Source: Gigaspora rosea
Lineage: Eukaryota; Glomeromycota; Glomeromycetes; Diversisporales; Gigasporaceae
NCBI GenBank assembly: GCA_003550325.1
Contig: QKWP01000137.1
Coordinates: 293,554-357,553, forward strand
DNA length: 64,000 bases
Direction: 5' to 3'
Part shown: positions 20,977-34,075 of the stretch, one piece after another
How positions within the stretch are numbered: position 1 is the first letter of the stretch
How the letters are laid out: every line of letters starts with the position of its first letter
Notes under the pieces: model-generated
What the model was told of the DNA's origin: nothing
Seen by the model: only the letters and a program-made list of their open reading frames with translations
The model's database searches: none
Position numbers and translations under genes: made by a program

Positions 20977-22486
20977 ATTTGGTTTATTTTCAAAAGAAAA
21001 TTTAATCCCCTCTATATGTTAAAGCTTTAATATTTTTATCAAAAAATATCTTATTTTTATTAGCTTGTTTAGGTAAGTATAATCAGAACGCACAATCTAA
21101 CAACAATAATGTAAATAACAAAATACACATTTATACAGTAGGCACTTTAAAATATTTATCAATTCAAATTAGAAAACCACCTGCCAAAATAGAATGTTAA
21201 TCAAACAATGTATAAAGATAATGCTCATCTCAATAAAGATTTTTTCTAAAATGGTTTTAATTAAATATTAATCAGCTGACTATACAATAATAAGTTAGGG
21301 CTAATTGAAATGGGCAATGTCAAATAAAACAAAGATCTGTGTGGCATATTGATCCTCTCTCTAAGTAGTCCCCTAAAAATTTGAGTTGTTCATTACTATA
21401 TTAGGCTTCTTTTTTCTCAAAAGTTTTGATCATTGTGCAGTAAGTCTGGCTTTTATTTAGGTTAAATCTTCTACTAAAGCTTTATTCAAAGATTATTTTT
21501 TTATTACATTAATACTGAATCGAGCACTAACTTTTGATTTAGCAAATTAAGATTTATCGCTTAATCTATTGATAGCATGCGCTATATATTATATTAATCT
21601 TATTCATTTATTGCGAACTTTATTTTATACATTCCATATTTGTCTGCAATAAAAGAGTAGATTCTGTTTTATCAACTTTTATTTGTGGGAAGATTTTTTC
21701 ATGGGAACAAATTAAGATTAATTAAGTATGTTTGTCATAGGATTAAGGGTTTATTGGAGATAATAAAAAAACAAATCCCAATAAAAATCGTTGTAGTTCT
21801 TTGCTATTCTGTTTATAGGTACAAAATACAAATAGTCATATATTATTCTTAAGTTCTTTCTTTAACGTCCTTAATGGTTCTAATTTTTAGTAACTATACT
21901 GATTTGCAAAAATGAAACCAATTAAACTTTAAAAAGACAAAATCATTGATTATTTCTTTGTTTAATCAAGTTTGTTTATTTAAAGTTAAAGATATTTATT
22001 AGTTCTAAGCAGACTCACCTGCACCGTTTAATTACAACAACACTTCTTCTTCTTAAGATATATATTTTTTGTTGTTATTCAAGCTTGATATTATGTATTA
22101 TAATTTCATTTAAAATTCGCAAATGTTCGTTATGTAATCAAGATAATTAGTTAAGTACCGCTATTATTTTTTATGCTTTATTTTGTTATATCTCTCTTGG
22201 ATTGCTATTTTATTCAAGGTATTTTTAGTCTAAAGCATAGCGAGATATGTGTTTATAAAAAAATATGATTGTGCTTTTAGTATTGAAGTAATACACTTTA
22301 TTCTGTAATATTATTTTTAATCTGTTCCATCAAATTGAACATTCTACAATATATTTGGTTTGCAGAAACATAATAAAACTTTCATCATTTTAAATAGAAA
22401 ATTTGCTATGTATTCTAATTTAAAATTAAAATATTGTAATTAAGTAAATAGAATAAAACAAAATAGACTCAAAGGTTAAATTTATT
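20977..22486. other. Polinton interior without a recognisable gene
   Basis: A+T-rich throughout; nothing coherent seen on either strand. Confidence 0.4.
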
Positions 22487-22745
22487 GTTATGCTCCAGCA
22501 GTATAAAATGAGATATCAATTTGTTTACAAGGACAGTCTCCATAATTGCATAGTCTGCCATTTGGTGGATATTTTGGATCTCTCCCACCATAGTCCTTAT
22601 AATTTAATCCCAATTTATCACACAAGACTTGTATGTCTTTAACCCTATTAAACTTGGCTAAATATTTAAGTTGGTTCCCACCATAGTTCTTAAGTCCATT
22701 ATTGTCCCAAGTATAAAGGCATGTTTCAATTTTAACGATGCCAAA
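22487..22745 (-). pseudogene. Unrecognised Cys- and Gly-rich Polinton frame
   Basis: The minus-strand frame contains CLYTWDNNGLKNYGGNQL, then VLCDKLGLNYKDYGGRDP and NGRLCNYGDCPCKQIDISF. The texture is clearly protein-like, with four Cys in the last third that could bind metal. No initiating Met is visible, so it is a fragment or an exon. Family unknown. Confidence 0.45.
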
Positions 22746-23031
22746 GTAATCTTATTGATGTCCAGTATTTGAACTTTAAATTCGTTATTTCCATAAAAAC
22801 TAGCCAACAAACTGCATAGTCTTGCATTAATATCTTATTGTTTCTATAAAAGTTTTGTTTTAATGTCGAGATCAACACTAGATTTTTGTGCGAAGTTATT
22901 ACTTTATTTGCTTATAGTGAGATAATCAGGATTTGCTTTTGACAGTAAAAAGATAAATTAAGGATATTCGTATGATCATTTATTTTGTGCTAACAGTTTA
23001 AAAAATTATAAGTATATGCACTGCTAACTTA

Positions 23032-24310
23032 TCAAGTCGTATTAAAAGTAATACTTAATTCTTTAAACATATTTTTGAACTCGGTTTCTGGATCATCAGG
23101 TAAATATTTATAAAGAAAATTATGTACATTTAAATTCTTTAATCTGGTGGTAGGGGAAAATGATTCCTTTAAGCACCCTCGCACAAGATCAATCAATGAT
23201 TTTTGTTTAATTGCTATAAAGGAATCAATTAGTATTTTCCCAATATCGTCCAATTTGCTCTCAAAAGCATGTAGGATTCCCCAAATAACTTCATAATTTA
23301 ATTCGAATCCCAACTCAATTAGTTCATTAAGTCGTGCTGTGACAACTTTAGTATCAGGTTTAATCCAACCAGTAGGTTGCATAGGAGGAAATAGGATTAA
23401 AAGTGCTCCCGGCATCACAATGTCATTAATGTCCTCACATATTTCAAAATAGCCGATTTTTTTCCATAAAAGTACTACCGTACAGCGCGGACCACGGTAC
23501 CCCCATATCAAAGTACCCTCCCCAAAAAAATTATATGGTAGGATATAAAATACCCGGGGGTATATCCTATGTAAAAAATTTTTTCATATGAAAAGTCGCT
23601 TAGTATAGTACCCGGGTACTAACTTGGAATTTGCCTGTGGAATGTAACGTACCCGGGGTACTGTGGTCCGCGCTGTACGGTAGATCTTTATGGACCAAGA
23701 TTGATCTCACAATTACATTAAGTTGGCGGTTGTTTTCATGCCCGTCTTTTGGTGGATATTCTTCTGGTGAATTAATTGGTGTATCAATAGATCTTCTTGG
23801 CAGGAACGGTATAAATTTCTTATTCAATATTAAACCTTGATATCCTTATAATTTTTTTCTAAAACAGTTGGTGCATAATTAATAGCATGGGGTCCTCCAG
23901 AAAGAAAATGGAAAAGCTCCATATCATTGCTTTTTAAATACAAATCATCTTTGTATAGATTGAATGCTTCTGTTAATAGAAATATGTATACAGAGATTTG
24001 TAAATTGCTGGCCCATGGTATTATTTTTTGTTGCAAAGTCCTAAGCCTATCAATATCTGTTTGTCCTATACTGTGAGCAATCTTTATTTCGATAAGTTTT
24101 TGATCATAATTGCCATAGTGAATAAGGAGACGCTAAGCAAAGTATCTTGAAAGAATTCTACCTTTGGTAATAATAGAGCGCGCGACTTCTACAGAGATAA
24201 ATGTAGGACCCAATTTAATAGCATAAAAGAGGCAATGAACCTTTCCAAATTGGAAATAGACCATTCTGCTTTCGCTTAAGGGTCTCTGCATATAAAAGAC
24301 CACCTTTTGC
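23032..24310 (-). pseudogene. Unrecognised Polinton protein, interrupted by a MITE
   Basis: Minus-strand coding texture runs across this interval, with GPTFISVEVARSIITKGRIL, LHFLSGGP-like and IVRSILVHKDL segments on one side of the MITE at 23478-23680. LLWKKIGYFEICEDINDIVM, ILFPPMQPTGWIKPDTK and VIWGILHAFESKLDDIGK lie on the other. It is a large protein (perhaps 400 residues) of a family I cannot name. A structural role in the Polinton is possible but unproven. It is broken (several breaks plus the MITE). Confidence 0.5.
23478..23680. mobile_element. 203-bp TA-flanked MITE inside a Polinton gene
   Basis: CCGTACAGCGCGGACCACGG (23478) and its complement at the right end (to 23680) form 26-bp TIRs with one mismatch. 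TA lies at 23476-23477 and 23681-23682. The interior carries ACCCGGG and GGTACC-type repeats. Non-coding, Tc1/mariner-type. Confidence 0.88.
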
Positions 24311-27024
24311 AACTTAAGGATAAACTTTGGGGATGTCTGATGTGTTTAAAAATACATATCATGATCTCGTCAGGATTATGTTTGTTTTGAAAGCAGTTTT
24401 GGCCACTAAGTGTTGACATTGCAAGTGTAAATTATAATAGCTAAAAACTCCATTTTCAAATAGTTAAATAATTTATTTTTTTGATATTTTGTTAACTAAA
24501 GAAGTTTAGAACAATTTTTCTGTTAAAATTTCTAACAATCGCTAATTGAGTTTGCTTTTGTTTAATTCTACTATTAAAATAGCCAAATTGATTTTGGTTA
24601 AATAACTAATTCGATATCTTATGAAAGAAATTATTTTAATCTTTTAAAACATATGCAAAATATTAACCAAGTGACTACAATAGTAAGTAAATCTGATTAA
24701 TATAGCAAATTACAAAACTAACCCTTATTTATCCTGATCAGCTTAATTTTACATGTACGGCGGTAACTAAGCGGGGAGCCGCTTGATTTTAATTGGTGGT
24801 TTGAAATAATGTTGTATTGTGATATTGATTATGATAGATTATCATCAGGATTTGCTAATCTAACCAAATGTGACGTTATTTTATAATTTATCTTTTAAAA
24901 AAAAAGATCGAGCTTATTGGTAATGCTTATCTGAAATTAATAATTCTAGAGATTTACCCAACTAGCTAAAAAACTCCTTTACAACTGGGGTATATTAGTG
25001 CTAGGCTAGGCTCAGAACAAGTATTTTGTTGGTCTCTAAAAGACTCCTATTTTAAACTCATAAGGGTTAAGTAAGATAGTTCATAATTGCTAACGTATAA
25101 TGAGGATAATTTTTAATTTTAATGAAGTTTATTTCAAGTATTTTATTTTTTAGTTATAAAGATCATTACTATATTGGCAACAAAATAAAATGTGCTATAC
25201 TATTCCCAACGTATTTATTAGATATGATTACTCGTTAGTATTGTTGCTAAATATATCCCAATCTTCAGGTTAAAACGCAAGCTTTAAAATGTTACCCTAG
25301 TATATTAACATTCGGTCAACTTATCCTCTAAATGAGCTTAAAATGGATTAATACGACAACTAAATACAAGCTACTGAATTTCAAAGAGGCGCAAGCTTCA
25401 ACACTAAGACATGCGGAACAGCAACCTTTTTACTTTTTTAAGTTCTAAATAATTTATACTAGTAACGAATGTTGTAACCTCTTTAATCTCTATTTAGATT
25501 TCATTCAAAGATATACAATTAGTAATTTGTCTAGCATTATCCATTTTTATCTTAATCATTGCTCTGACAGTAGTGTTACGAATCGGGCAAAAAATCATAA
25601 TAGATTAGTTAGTTGAAAATTTTTAAAAAATCGATTAATAGTTGATTATGTTTAACTAATCAACTAATCGATTAATCGATTAATCAATTAATCGATTAAT
25701 CGATTAATCAGTTAATCGATTGGTCGATTAGTTGATTAATCGACTAATCGATTAGTTAAACATCTAATATGTACTGTACAGTATGTACGATCTTTAATAT
25801 ATCCATAGCAGCATATCTATATATAAGGGAAAGTTTTTAGCAGGCGCTCTGATTGGCCCAGAAGAGTGGGGATAAAGATCTTGAGATAAGGCATAGTGAT
25901 GTATAACCGATTTGACCGGTTGATAGCAGCTGTGTTAATATGGTATAATATTTAAATTACTGTTTAGGCTTGATTTTCGTCTGGATTATCTATGTGAAGA
26001 TTTTGAAACAAGTTGTTATATCGATAAGCTGATAGCAGCTACATTTAAATAATAAATAATTTTTGAAAAATTGTTGCTTAAATCCTTATCGTAATACATA
26101 ATACCAATATCCAATATCATTAGTATGTACGAATGTAGAATAAGATGGTTTGCATAACCATATTATCAGGTTTGAAGTTCTGCAGTTAATCTTGAATAAT
26201 TTAAATAATAAAATCGAATTGATCTTGAACTTATTGGGATAACTGGTACATGCATATCACCGTGCCTCAAATTATCAAAATCTTCAATTAAATTAACTGA
26301 TAGATCTCACGTTGCGCAAGGAACGAATTAATGTTCAAAAAAAATATGCTTTTGGCTTTAGAATAATGCTTGCATTGTGGTATAATTGGCGCGAGACTTT
26401 TTTTTTTTTTTATTTAATAGATGTTTGTTAACCAATATGGTTTTGTTTAGTTTGTTTTTTTTTTTTTTGTGCAGCACCAAAGTTGTAGATAATCGTCACT
26501 GACGGTCATTGTTTAAGTAATTGATTGACACAATTTAATGTGGATCTAAGAAAATTTGAAGAGAAAAGGCGCAAAACTTTGGGCTTCAACAGATGAAAAT
26601 AGAAAAAACTGTCTTGATTAGCGTTTTAGAGTTCTGTAAGGCTGAGCTTATCTTTATGTTAAAAAAGCCACTTCCTAAAATTTTTGTAGTGAAAATTCTA
26701 TAATATTGGTTATGCGACAATTAATGTCACTAAATTTACTTTATTATAGTACGTACGTACATATGTAAATGATTGGCTTACATGTGCCACTGCATGGTAC
26801 ACGTAACCAAACGTTTACTAATGCAGAGCGAATTTTTGGGGTATTTATGACCCAATTTATGAATATGCTTTATGAGTAATGATTTACTAAACTTAAATGT
26901 GAAATTGTTGTGTTTACCAGAAAGGTAATATGGAATCAATATATTATTGTTAATTAATTGATGAGTACAAATAATAGGGTGCTATATTTTCTATAAGCCA
27001 TACTAATTTACCCAATTATGCTAA
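24311..27024. other. Polinton interior without a recognisable gene
   Basis: A+T-rich. Contains the octamer repeat at 25640-25765 and T tracts near 26400 and 26460. No coherent frame seen. Confidence 0.4.
25640..25765. repeat. ATTAATCG octamer microsatellite
   Basis: Tandem and inverted copies of ATCGATTA / TAATCGAT, an 8-bp self-complementary unit with occasional CAATTA or AGTTGA variants. A related tract lies at 31305-31490. Confidence 0.85.
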
Positions 27025-27164
27025 TTAGGGTAGCTGCGCGATGCAGTCACGCTAAAACCAGGAACATTATACGAATACATTTAAAAAGAAACAGAACTTA
27101 TATACATTATTATATTTTATAATTAAGGTTATAATACATTGCTGCTTAATTTCACATATCTTCC

Positions 27165-27695
27165 CTTATCCGACAAACTCATATGATCATGAACGCATTT
27201 CTTTCCGTTATTTTTTCATGTGTTACGAAATAATCACGTTTACTTGAATTAAAGCTCAGCCGCCAACTACCTACCAATCATGATGTATACAATATTGGGC
27301 AAAAATTGTCACGTACCGCTCTGCGGCACGTGTAGCCAATCATTTGCCAAATTACTGTATTCGACAATTTGCCCAATATTGGTGTTATCCGGCAATTTAT
27401 GATCATGATTGGTAGGGAGTTGCTCGCTGAGTTTTAATTTAAATAACCATGTTTACATCATAACACATGAAAAAATAACAAGAAGAAATAATTTCATGAT
27501 CATATGAGTTTGCCGGATAACATAAATTATCGGATAACACCATTATTGGGCAAATTTTTGAATAACGGTAAATTGGCTCAACCGGGCAAATGATTGGTTG
27601 ACACGTGCCGCTTCGCGGCAAGTGTTCATTTGCCCGGTTGAACAAATTTACCGTTATTCAAAAATTTTGCCCAATAATGTATACTTATCCAGTAA
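27165..27695. repeat. Series of long imperfect palindromes
   Basis: Outer arms 27165-27243 and 27443-27520 share ATCATATGAGTTTG, TCCGGATAA-like and ATTTTTTCATGTGTTA motifs in inverse order. Inside are inner arms with CCAATCATGAT and AATATTGGGCAAA around 27271-27305 and 27371-27415. A second hairpin, 27541-27690, is nearly perfect: ATTATTGGGCAAATTTTTGA and AATAACGGTAAATT mirror back around GCCGCTTCGCGGC. Confidence 0.85.
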
Positions 27696-28461
27696 TTCTT
27701 TCATTATTTCATTCAGTTACTTAATCATCAATGATAATTGTACTTAACATCGTTTATATCATAATTTGTTATCTTTTTTATACACAGCTTTTATTTATTT
27801 TAAACTATGTTGTTGACAAGAGGAGATTTATATTACACATAATAATTACAACATGTAGTGCACGGGTACAAAACAAGGTAAAAAATTGAAAGAAAATAAA
27901 AATGCGATCAGGCTATCTAGCATATTAGTTACAGCTTTTAAATTCTATAAATTAAAATTTATTAATTAAGCCTGCTTACTGTTACAAAATAATATACAGT
28001 AGTAATAATAATAAAAAAATAGTTCGTACCTTTTGAAATAGCAACCAACACATAAGTGAATCTACATTCATATTATTATTCTCAGATTTCTTTCGTCAAG
28101 TATTATGAACCTTATTAAATATTATATTTATATACTGTGCTCATAGCAATTTTATATTCACGTGGATATACACTCATGTGATGAAGCATAAATGAAGATC
28201 AAAAGTACGGGCCCACGCTATGGTGTGGTGCATTTTAAATTAATAAAGTAGCAAGTTCGAGCTCATTGTATAGTGCAGCATATCAACTCGCTACACATGA
28301 CAACGAGTGAGTTGCTAGATGCAACTTCATAATCGGGCAGCGAAGAGAACAAGTGAACAAGATAAGCAAGCACTGAATTTCTGTCGATGCATTAATATGC
28401 ATATCTATAATCTCTATCACATGAATATCTACTTTCTATCATCATATATTCTATCATCATA

Positions 28462-28810
28462 CATAGGAACCGCATAAAATCTCCGCAGGCACGTGATGAT
28501 ATGCGCTAAAATTCTATTGGCCGAAAAAAAATCGCGACGCGTCATTGCATTTTTCGATTAAAAAGTTAACTTTCGATATTAGGGTAAGGGTGAGCGTTCG
28601 GACGACGTTAGCAAGAGCCTCATATATAGCAAAATTTTGCAAGAAATTTTTTTGTTAAGACGCAGAAGGTGGTTGTGTAAGCCAAATTTTGCGTTATAGA
28701 CGATTTTTGAAAAAGCCGGCTGTTTTTGTTTCGTTTTCACGTTACACCTGATCCTGTGCCATGATTGGTTCAAAATCACGTGTCTGCGGAATTTTTATGC
28801 GGTTCCTATG
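28462..28810. mobile_element. 349-bp TA-flanked MITE inside Helitron-like element 2
   Basis: CATAGGAACCGCATAAAA, CTCCGCAGGCACGTGA at the left and the complement at the right make TIRs of about 35 bp with a few mismatches. TA lies at 28460-28461 and 28811-28812. No coding capacity; the frame at 28579-28779 is probably chance. Confidence 0.82.
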
Positions 28811-29464
28811 TATGATCTTTCAATCGCACACGATCACATGCATATCTATTATCTTTTCATAAGCCTCTGTTTTATATAAGCCACAAATCTGGTTATTCTT
28901 GTGATAATAGCCCTAGCGTGACTTTGTCAACGCATAGGACTATTTCACTAACAATCATTTTATAGACAACTTAGTCATCGACAATTAATTTACAGACAAG
29001 ACTATTTTTACAAACGGTTAATTCACAAACAAATTCATTTTGCAGATAATATGCTTCAAAAATTTTTTTTATAATTGCACCATTATAAATTTAAATTCCT
29101 AATGATATTAACAAGAATTAATTTTTTTGTGAAATCAGATGGCAGTGAAATAACTATCTATGAAGCAAGCTTATCTTTGAATTAATCGACTATAAAATAG
29201 CCTTGCCTGTAATTTATTGCGGTTTGCGAAATTTGCAATTTAAATCTTAAGGAAGTCAGTTAATAGCGATAGAGAATAGTTCCAGCATACAATATTATAT
29301 CTCATACACGAAAAATAGTATATTGCATTACACTAGCACGGCACAAAAACATGTGAAAACATAGATTTTTAACATCCAATCAAATGCAAGATGTTGCGAA
29401 CTTGCCATTCTAGATGGCAGGAAACCATGCACTCTGTGATGCAAGCATGCCTACGTTCCTGGTA

Positions 29465-32400
29465 TTATTCTATTTTTGGTATTCATTTTTTTGGTGTCAC
29501 CAATAGAGATCTGATAGTGATAGGCACCAAACTATAAGTCTTAAAATAATGTCTATTTATTGAAAAAGACTAAATGAGGATGCACTGCCTCACCCACATG
29601 GCCATGTTAGTGGCTGGTCATGGGTTTTGTTCAGATAGCATCTGAAAATCAATGCTGCAGAACCGATACAAAAATTGAATTAAAGCTCTAAAAACCTATG
29701 AGGAAACAATCATTTTTGCAAAAAACAAGTCACATTTGCAACCTAATTACCCTCTTCCAGAAACCTTAAATGGTTGAAATAAATTCTATTCCATTATACA
29801 GAAGGAAACTATTAGCCAATGCTATACAACACAAACTCAACTGCATATAGTGAAGATTAGCATAATATCGGTTTTATTTTTGTGAGTATATCTGGATTCA
29901 TAATTAAACATCTAGCACTAAAGTTAATTCTCACTTTAACGATCTATTGATATTATATAAAAACAGGTAATAATGTATGTATCATGAGAAAAACTGCGCT
30001 TTGTATCAACTTTAAGATTTTGCTTTTGATTTATTCTCAAGTAAAACTATCCACTCATGTTTCTGGTATTGATAAATTTTTATTTGATGCAGTACATATA
30101 TTCTAATTACTTATTCCAGCTATATTAATTATTGCAAACATGATTATCAAGACAATTTTTACTTTTTACATTTGTAGTGAATTATATTAAATCTTTAATA
30201 GTTCGAATAGTTACATTTGATAGTTTTTTAACAGCTTTCTCACATAATAAAATAGAGGGTTTATGACGTTGATTAAAAGATATGCCATTGAGAAATTTAA
30301 GTTTTCAAATGTATTAAAAATAAAAATAAAAGTTATGATGGTTGACAGAAACTCATAAAATTGGTAATGATTAACACTTTTTATATGCTTGGTTGATCAT
30401 CAATAGAACAATCGATGGATGTAAACAATATGAATCAAATAAAATTTGCAAAAAAAAAAAAAATGATTGGGGTGAATAAGGATCAAATTAAAGAAATTCT
30501 AAGCTAAAATTAAAAACATTGTGATTTTTATAGAAATTTATATATATATCAACAAAATAAGTCAGTAATGACTATAACAAATATTGAACCAACAAATATA
30601 AAATTTTACAAAAATGATATTATCCTGTACTTTGAAAGAATAAGTAAAATAATTATTAGATTAAAAAATTTTTCAATTTTTAAATATTAAAAATAATATT
30701 AACTTAATAATAAATATAATTATTTAATAATTATAAAAAAATTTGACCATTTAATATATTAAACATTGTACATGTACCTTTGTAAATCATATACTTATTT
30801 GAAACCTCTTAACAAGATAATTAAATTTTTCTTAAAGAATTTGCTAACTACCAGTAAATTTTTTTGTATGAATTATCTTATTTATATTCATTCTATAATT
30901 ACAACATGCATGCACAATTATGATTCTAATGAATATAAATGGCTTTACTTCTTCTTAAAAAACTATAACATAATCTAAATAAAAAAATTTTCAAATAGCA
31001 TAATTCATATAAAAATCTTACATCCCAACTAATTCAACAATTGTATAAACTGCATTTTAGGCAATAAAAATTAAATTAATTTTTTAATATTTCTTTGTAT
31101 CTCTATTAATACAAATAAAATCAAATTTTGTGTTATTGAATTCTATTTATTTAAAATTAAAAATAAGCTATATAACTAATATCAAACTTCATACCTTAAG
31201 CGTACATGTATATATATAATATTACTCATTTAAATTCTAACTAAATTTTTAAATTTTACAAACTACCATGGTGAAGCCACGGGTTATTCACTAGTATTGG
31301 TATATAGACAACTAATCGATTAACCAACTAATTGATTAATTGATTAATTAGTTAATCAATTAATCAATTAGTTGAAAATTGATTAATCAATTAATCAATT
31401 AGTTGGTTAATCGATTAAAATCGTGTTTGTAATAGTCAATCGATTAGTTGCCAACTCGATCAACTAATCGATTAATCAATTTTTGATTCATATCACTATC
31501 TAACAGTAAAGCTAGCGGGGTATTAGCAAAGCTGTAAGTTTTTTTATAAAAAGGAGAGCTTTTGAATTGTTTGACCTTAGTTCTATGAACTTCTAATTGT
31601 TGAACAATTAGTATAAGCTGTTTTTATGTTTTGGTTATGAAAAAAATTATTTAGGTGGTTTGGTATTCCTTTATTATATTTTTTTTAAGTTAACAAAATT
31701 TTTTATTTTCTGATCTCATTTTAATCTCTTTTAAAAATATAGTCTAAAAGATATAAAATAAAACTTTTCTATAATCTACGCAAAAAAGAAATGTACTAAT
31801 AAAACTGCATACACGCCAAATTCTTACTAGAATTAGAGTACCACAATTTGTTACTCACAGAAAATTTATCTTCATTCGTAATGAGATAACGTTTTGTCTC
31901 GTCTTATATAGGAGCAAATATGATGCTCCGTTTACTTTTGAAATGGGTGCAACAATTGCATCAACGTTTTTGTGTTGTAAAGGTTTTTATTACTTTTTCA
32001 AGATAATTTTGAGGTGTTATGCTAATTGAAAAAAAAGCAAATGATTTAATTTGGAGCACATTCAAATGTGTAAAAAAAGATGTAACTTCTATGTACTACA
32101 CAATTTTCTTATGTAAATCTGTATTTTATTTTTTGGCAATAATATAGAAATTTATACTTACCATTATGAGCTTAAGTTTAACCATATGAAATGTTATAAG
32201 TTTAATACAGAAATAAAAGAATTAGTGACTGAGCAGAGAATATATTCTCCTTCCCAATTTTAGCCCCTTTTTTTTCTTATGCTTCATTGATAAATGCGTA
32301 ATTGAATGAGAAAAAAGTGAGTGAAAATACGATATAAGACGATTTAAAGGCAATAGGAGATTTCATTAAAGAACAAGAAAAAAAAGAATATGAACCTAAT

Positions 32401-33090
32401 GGAAAAGATGACTTATGAACCAAAGAAGCGAAAGAAACAAAGGAAAAATGAAGTGTAAAAGAAGAGCGATCTCGAGAGAAAGAAGGATTACCCAACTAAA
32501 ATCTGAAATGCAGAAATTAGAATAAAAACCTAGTAAACCCAGCTGAATTCTTTGGATAATAAGGGGAATATTTTGGTATTAGCAATGGAAATGATTGCCT
32601 ACTTTTGGAAGAAAAGAAGAAAAAAGTCAATAACGAACCCTTATTATAGCTTTAAGTTAATACTACCTTTTTAGCTTTTCGAGAGAAAAAACAAAAAAAT
32701 CTGAAATCAGAAATAGTTCTAAATAATTTTTAATGCAAATTTCTATTTTATTATAAATTATAATGTTGATAGCATTACAAATATAGCCTTGTCTGATAGG
32801 TATTATCATGTGATATTTACTAGATTTCTTTATAATTCATTCAATTTTATGACTTGTAACTTTATCAATTAGTAATATCTTGCTGAAGCAAGAAGTCATT
32901 TTGAAAATAAAGCTTCTAGATTGAAAACTGAATGATCTAAGAATTCATAATACTATTATGAAAGTGAATAAGCTATTTTTCAAATTAGCAAAGATTATTT
33001 CATCAAAGAAGCTCAGATTGATAAAGAAGCAGAAGATTTTTTTAATTTGTAAAAGACCAGGAACACCAACTTGAAGTATTCCACGAGAAT
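29465..33090. other. Polinton interior without a recognisable gene
   Basis: A+T-rich. It contains the octamer tract at 31305-31490. A Lys/Glu-rich decayed patch at 32340-32500 (EQEKKEYEPNGKDDL-like, KEERSREKEG) may once have coded. No family was recognised. Confidence 0.4.
31305..31490. repeat. Second TAATCGAT/TAATTGAT octamer tract
   Basis: Copies of ATTAATCAATTAATCA and CAACTAATCGATTAA in both orientations make an almost fully self-complementary tract, akin to 25640-25765. Confidence 0.82.
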
Positions 33091-33093
33091 CTT

Positions 33094-34075
33094 TTATATT
33101 ATAAATTTTTTAACTCGTGAGCACCTACTAGGGTGGCAATTTGTATCAGAAGGAATAATTTGGAGCTCTTCTCTGACAAAAGACCACTTTGGCCCATTGC
33201 TCTCATCATCTTCTAGCCAATACAAGATTGGCTGATTTTTTTGTACCAAAGCTTCACAGATAAAATAAATCTGAGAAGACCAATTATAGTCAGTCGCTCT
33301 TTTAGGGCCCATTTCCAATTCACCAGGTTTAAGTAAATATCTAACCAAAGTAATATAATTTAATTTAAACTTATTAAATTCCATAGACCCATTGCATAAT
33401 TTAGAAAATGTTGAAATAATATGTTTTATTTTTATAGCTTTTGCTAGGGCCATGCCAATTAATCTAGTTACCGAATTATTAAGGTTATTAATAATTATAT
33501 AAAGATTTTTAACACAAGCTCTTGATCTCTTAGATATAGATAATAATAAATCAGAAGCATCCTGCAAACGAAATAATTTTTTAGCTAAAGTGCAATTAAA
33601 TATTCAACAATACCTTGGCTTCTATAAAATGTGCCAACCTTAATTTTAACATTATGTTTTTCCATTAATTCTTTACAATCAGATTTAAATTCTGAGCCAG
33701 GATTGACCATTAATAATTTAGCCAAAATAAGAGGACACCTGGAATTACTATAAACTTTTTTAAAGGCCTTGGCTACAGAAGAAGCTGATCTATCAGATAA
33801 AGGAACTGCCCACTTGAATCTTGAAACCACATCTACTATACATAAGCAATATTTTTAAGTTATATTATTAATTTGGTCATGGGGCATATAAAGAATATCC
33901 ACTTGGTAACATTCATTAGGAATTTGTATACTATTAAAAGAGGCTCTAGGAATAAATCTTGGTCGGGGTTTATGAATTTGATATAAGGCTTTTTTTCAAG
34001 CCAATTATATACTTCATCAGTAGAAAAATTATATCTAGCTTTAGAGAGGCTTCATACAATTTTTTCACAGTTCTT
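33094..34075 (-). pseudogene. Polinton integrase (rve family), broken
   Basis: The retroviral-type integrase core is recognisable on the minus strand by FKWAVPLSDRSASSVAKAFK, LLMVNPGSEFKSDCKEL and GIVEYL-like motifs. These correspond to the catalytic-core region with its second Asp in MVNPGSEF. The C-terminal side has KIKHIISTF and a chromo/SH3-like tail with PILYWLEDD and WSFVREELQIIP. Polinton integrases insert the element and usually leave 6-bp duplications. This copy is broken in a few places. Family assignment is firm from motif order; Polinton origin is supported by the TIRs and polymerase. Confidence 0.75.

Larger units (their letters stand above)
27025..29464 (-). mobile_element. Helitron-like element 2 (2440 bp), inside the Polinton
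   Basis: Same ends as element 1: TTAGGGTAGCTGCGCGA with the terminal hairpin at 27025-27065, and CGTTCCTGGTA ending at 29464. It is placed between A27024 and T29465. The roughly 180-bp region before 29464 and the block at 28945-29270 match element 1 (12660-12839 and 6140-6610). No MULE copy or satellite is present. Instead it carries nested palindromes (27165-27695) and a 349-bp MITE. No Rep/helicase gene, so non-autonomous. Confidence 0.7.

Noticed and set aside
28579-28779. Minus-strand 66-codon frame
   Set aside because: Falls inside a 349-bp MITE with no coding tradition.
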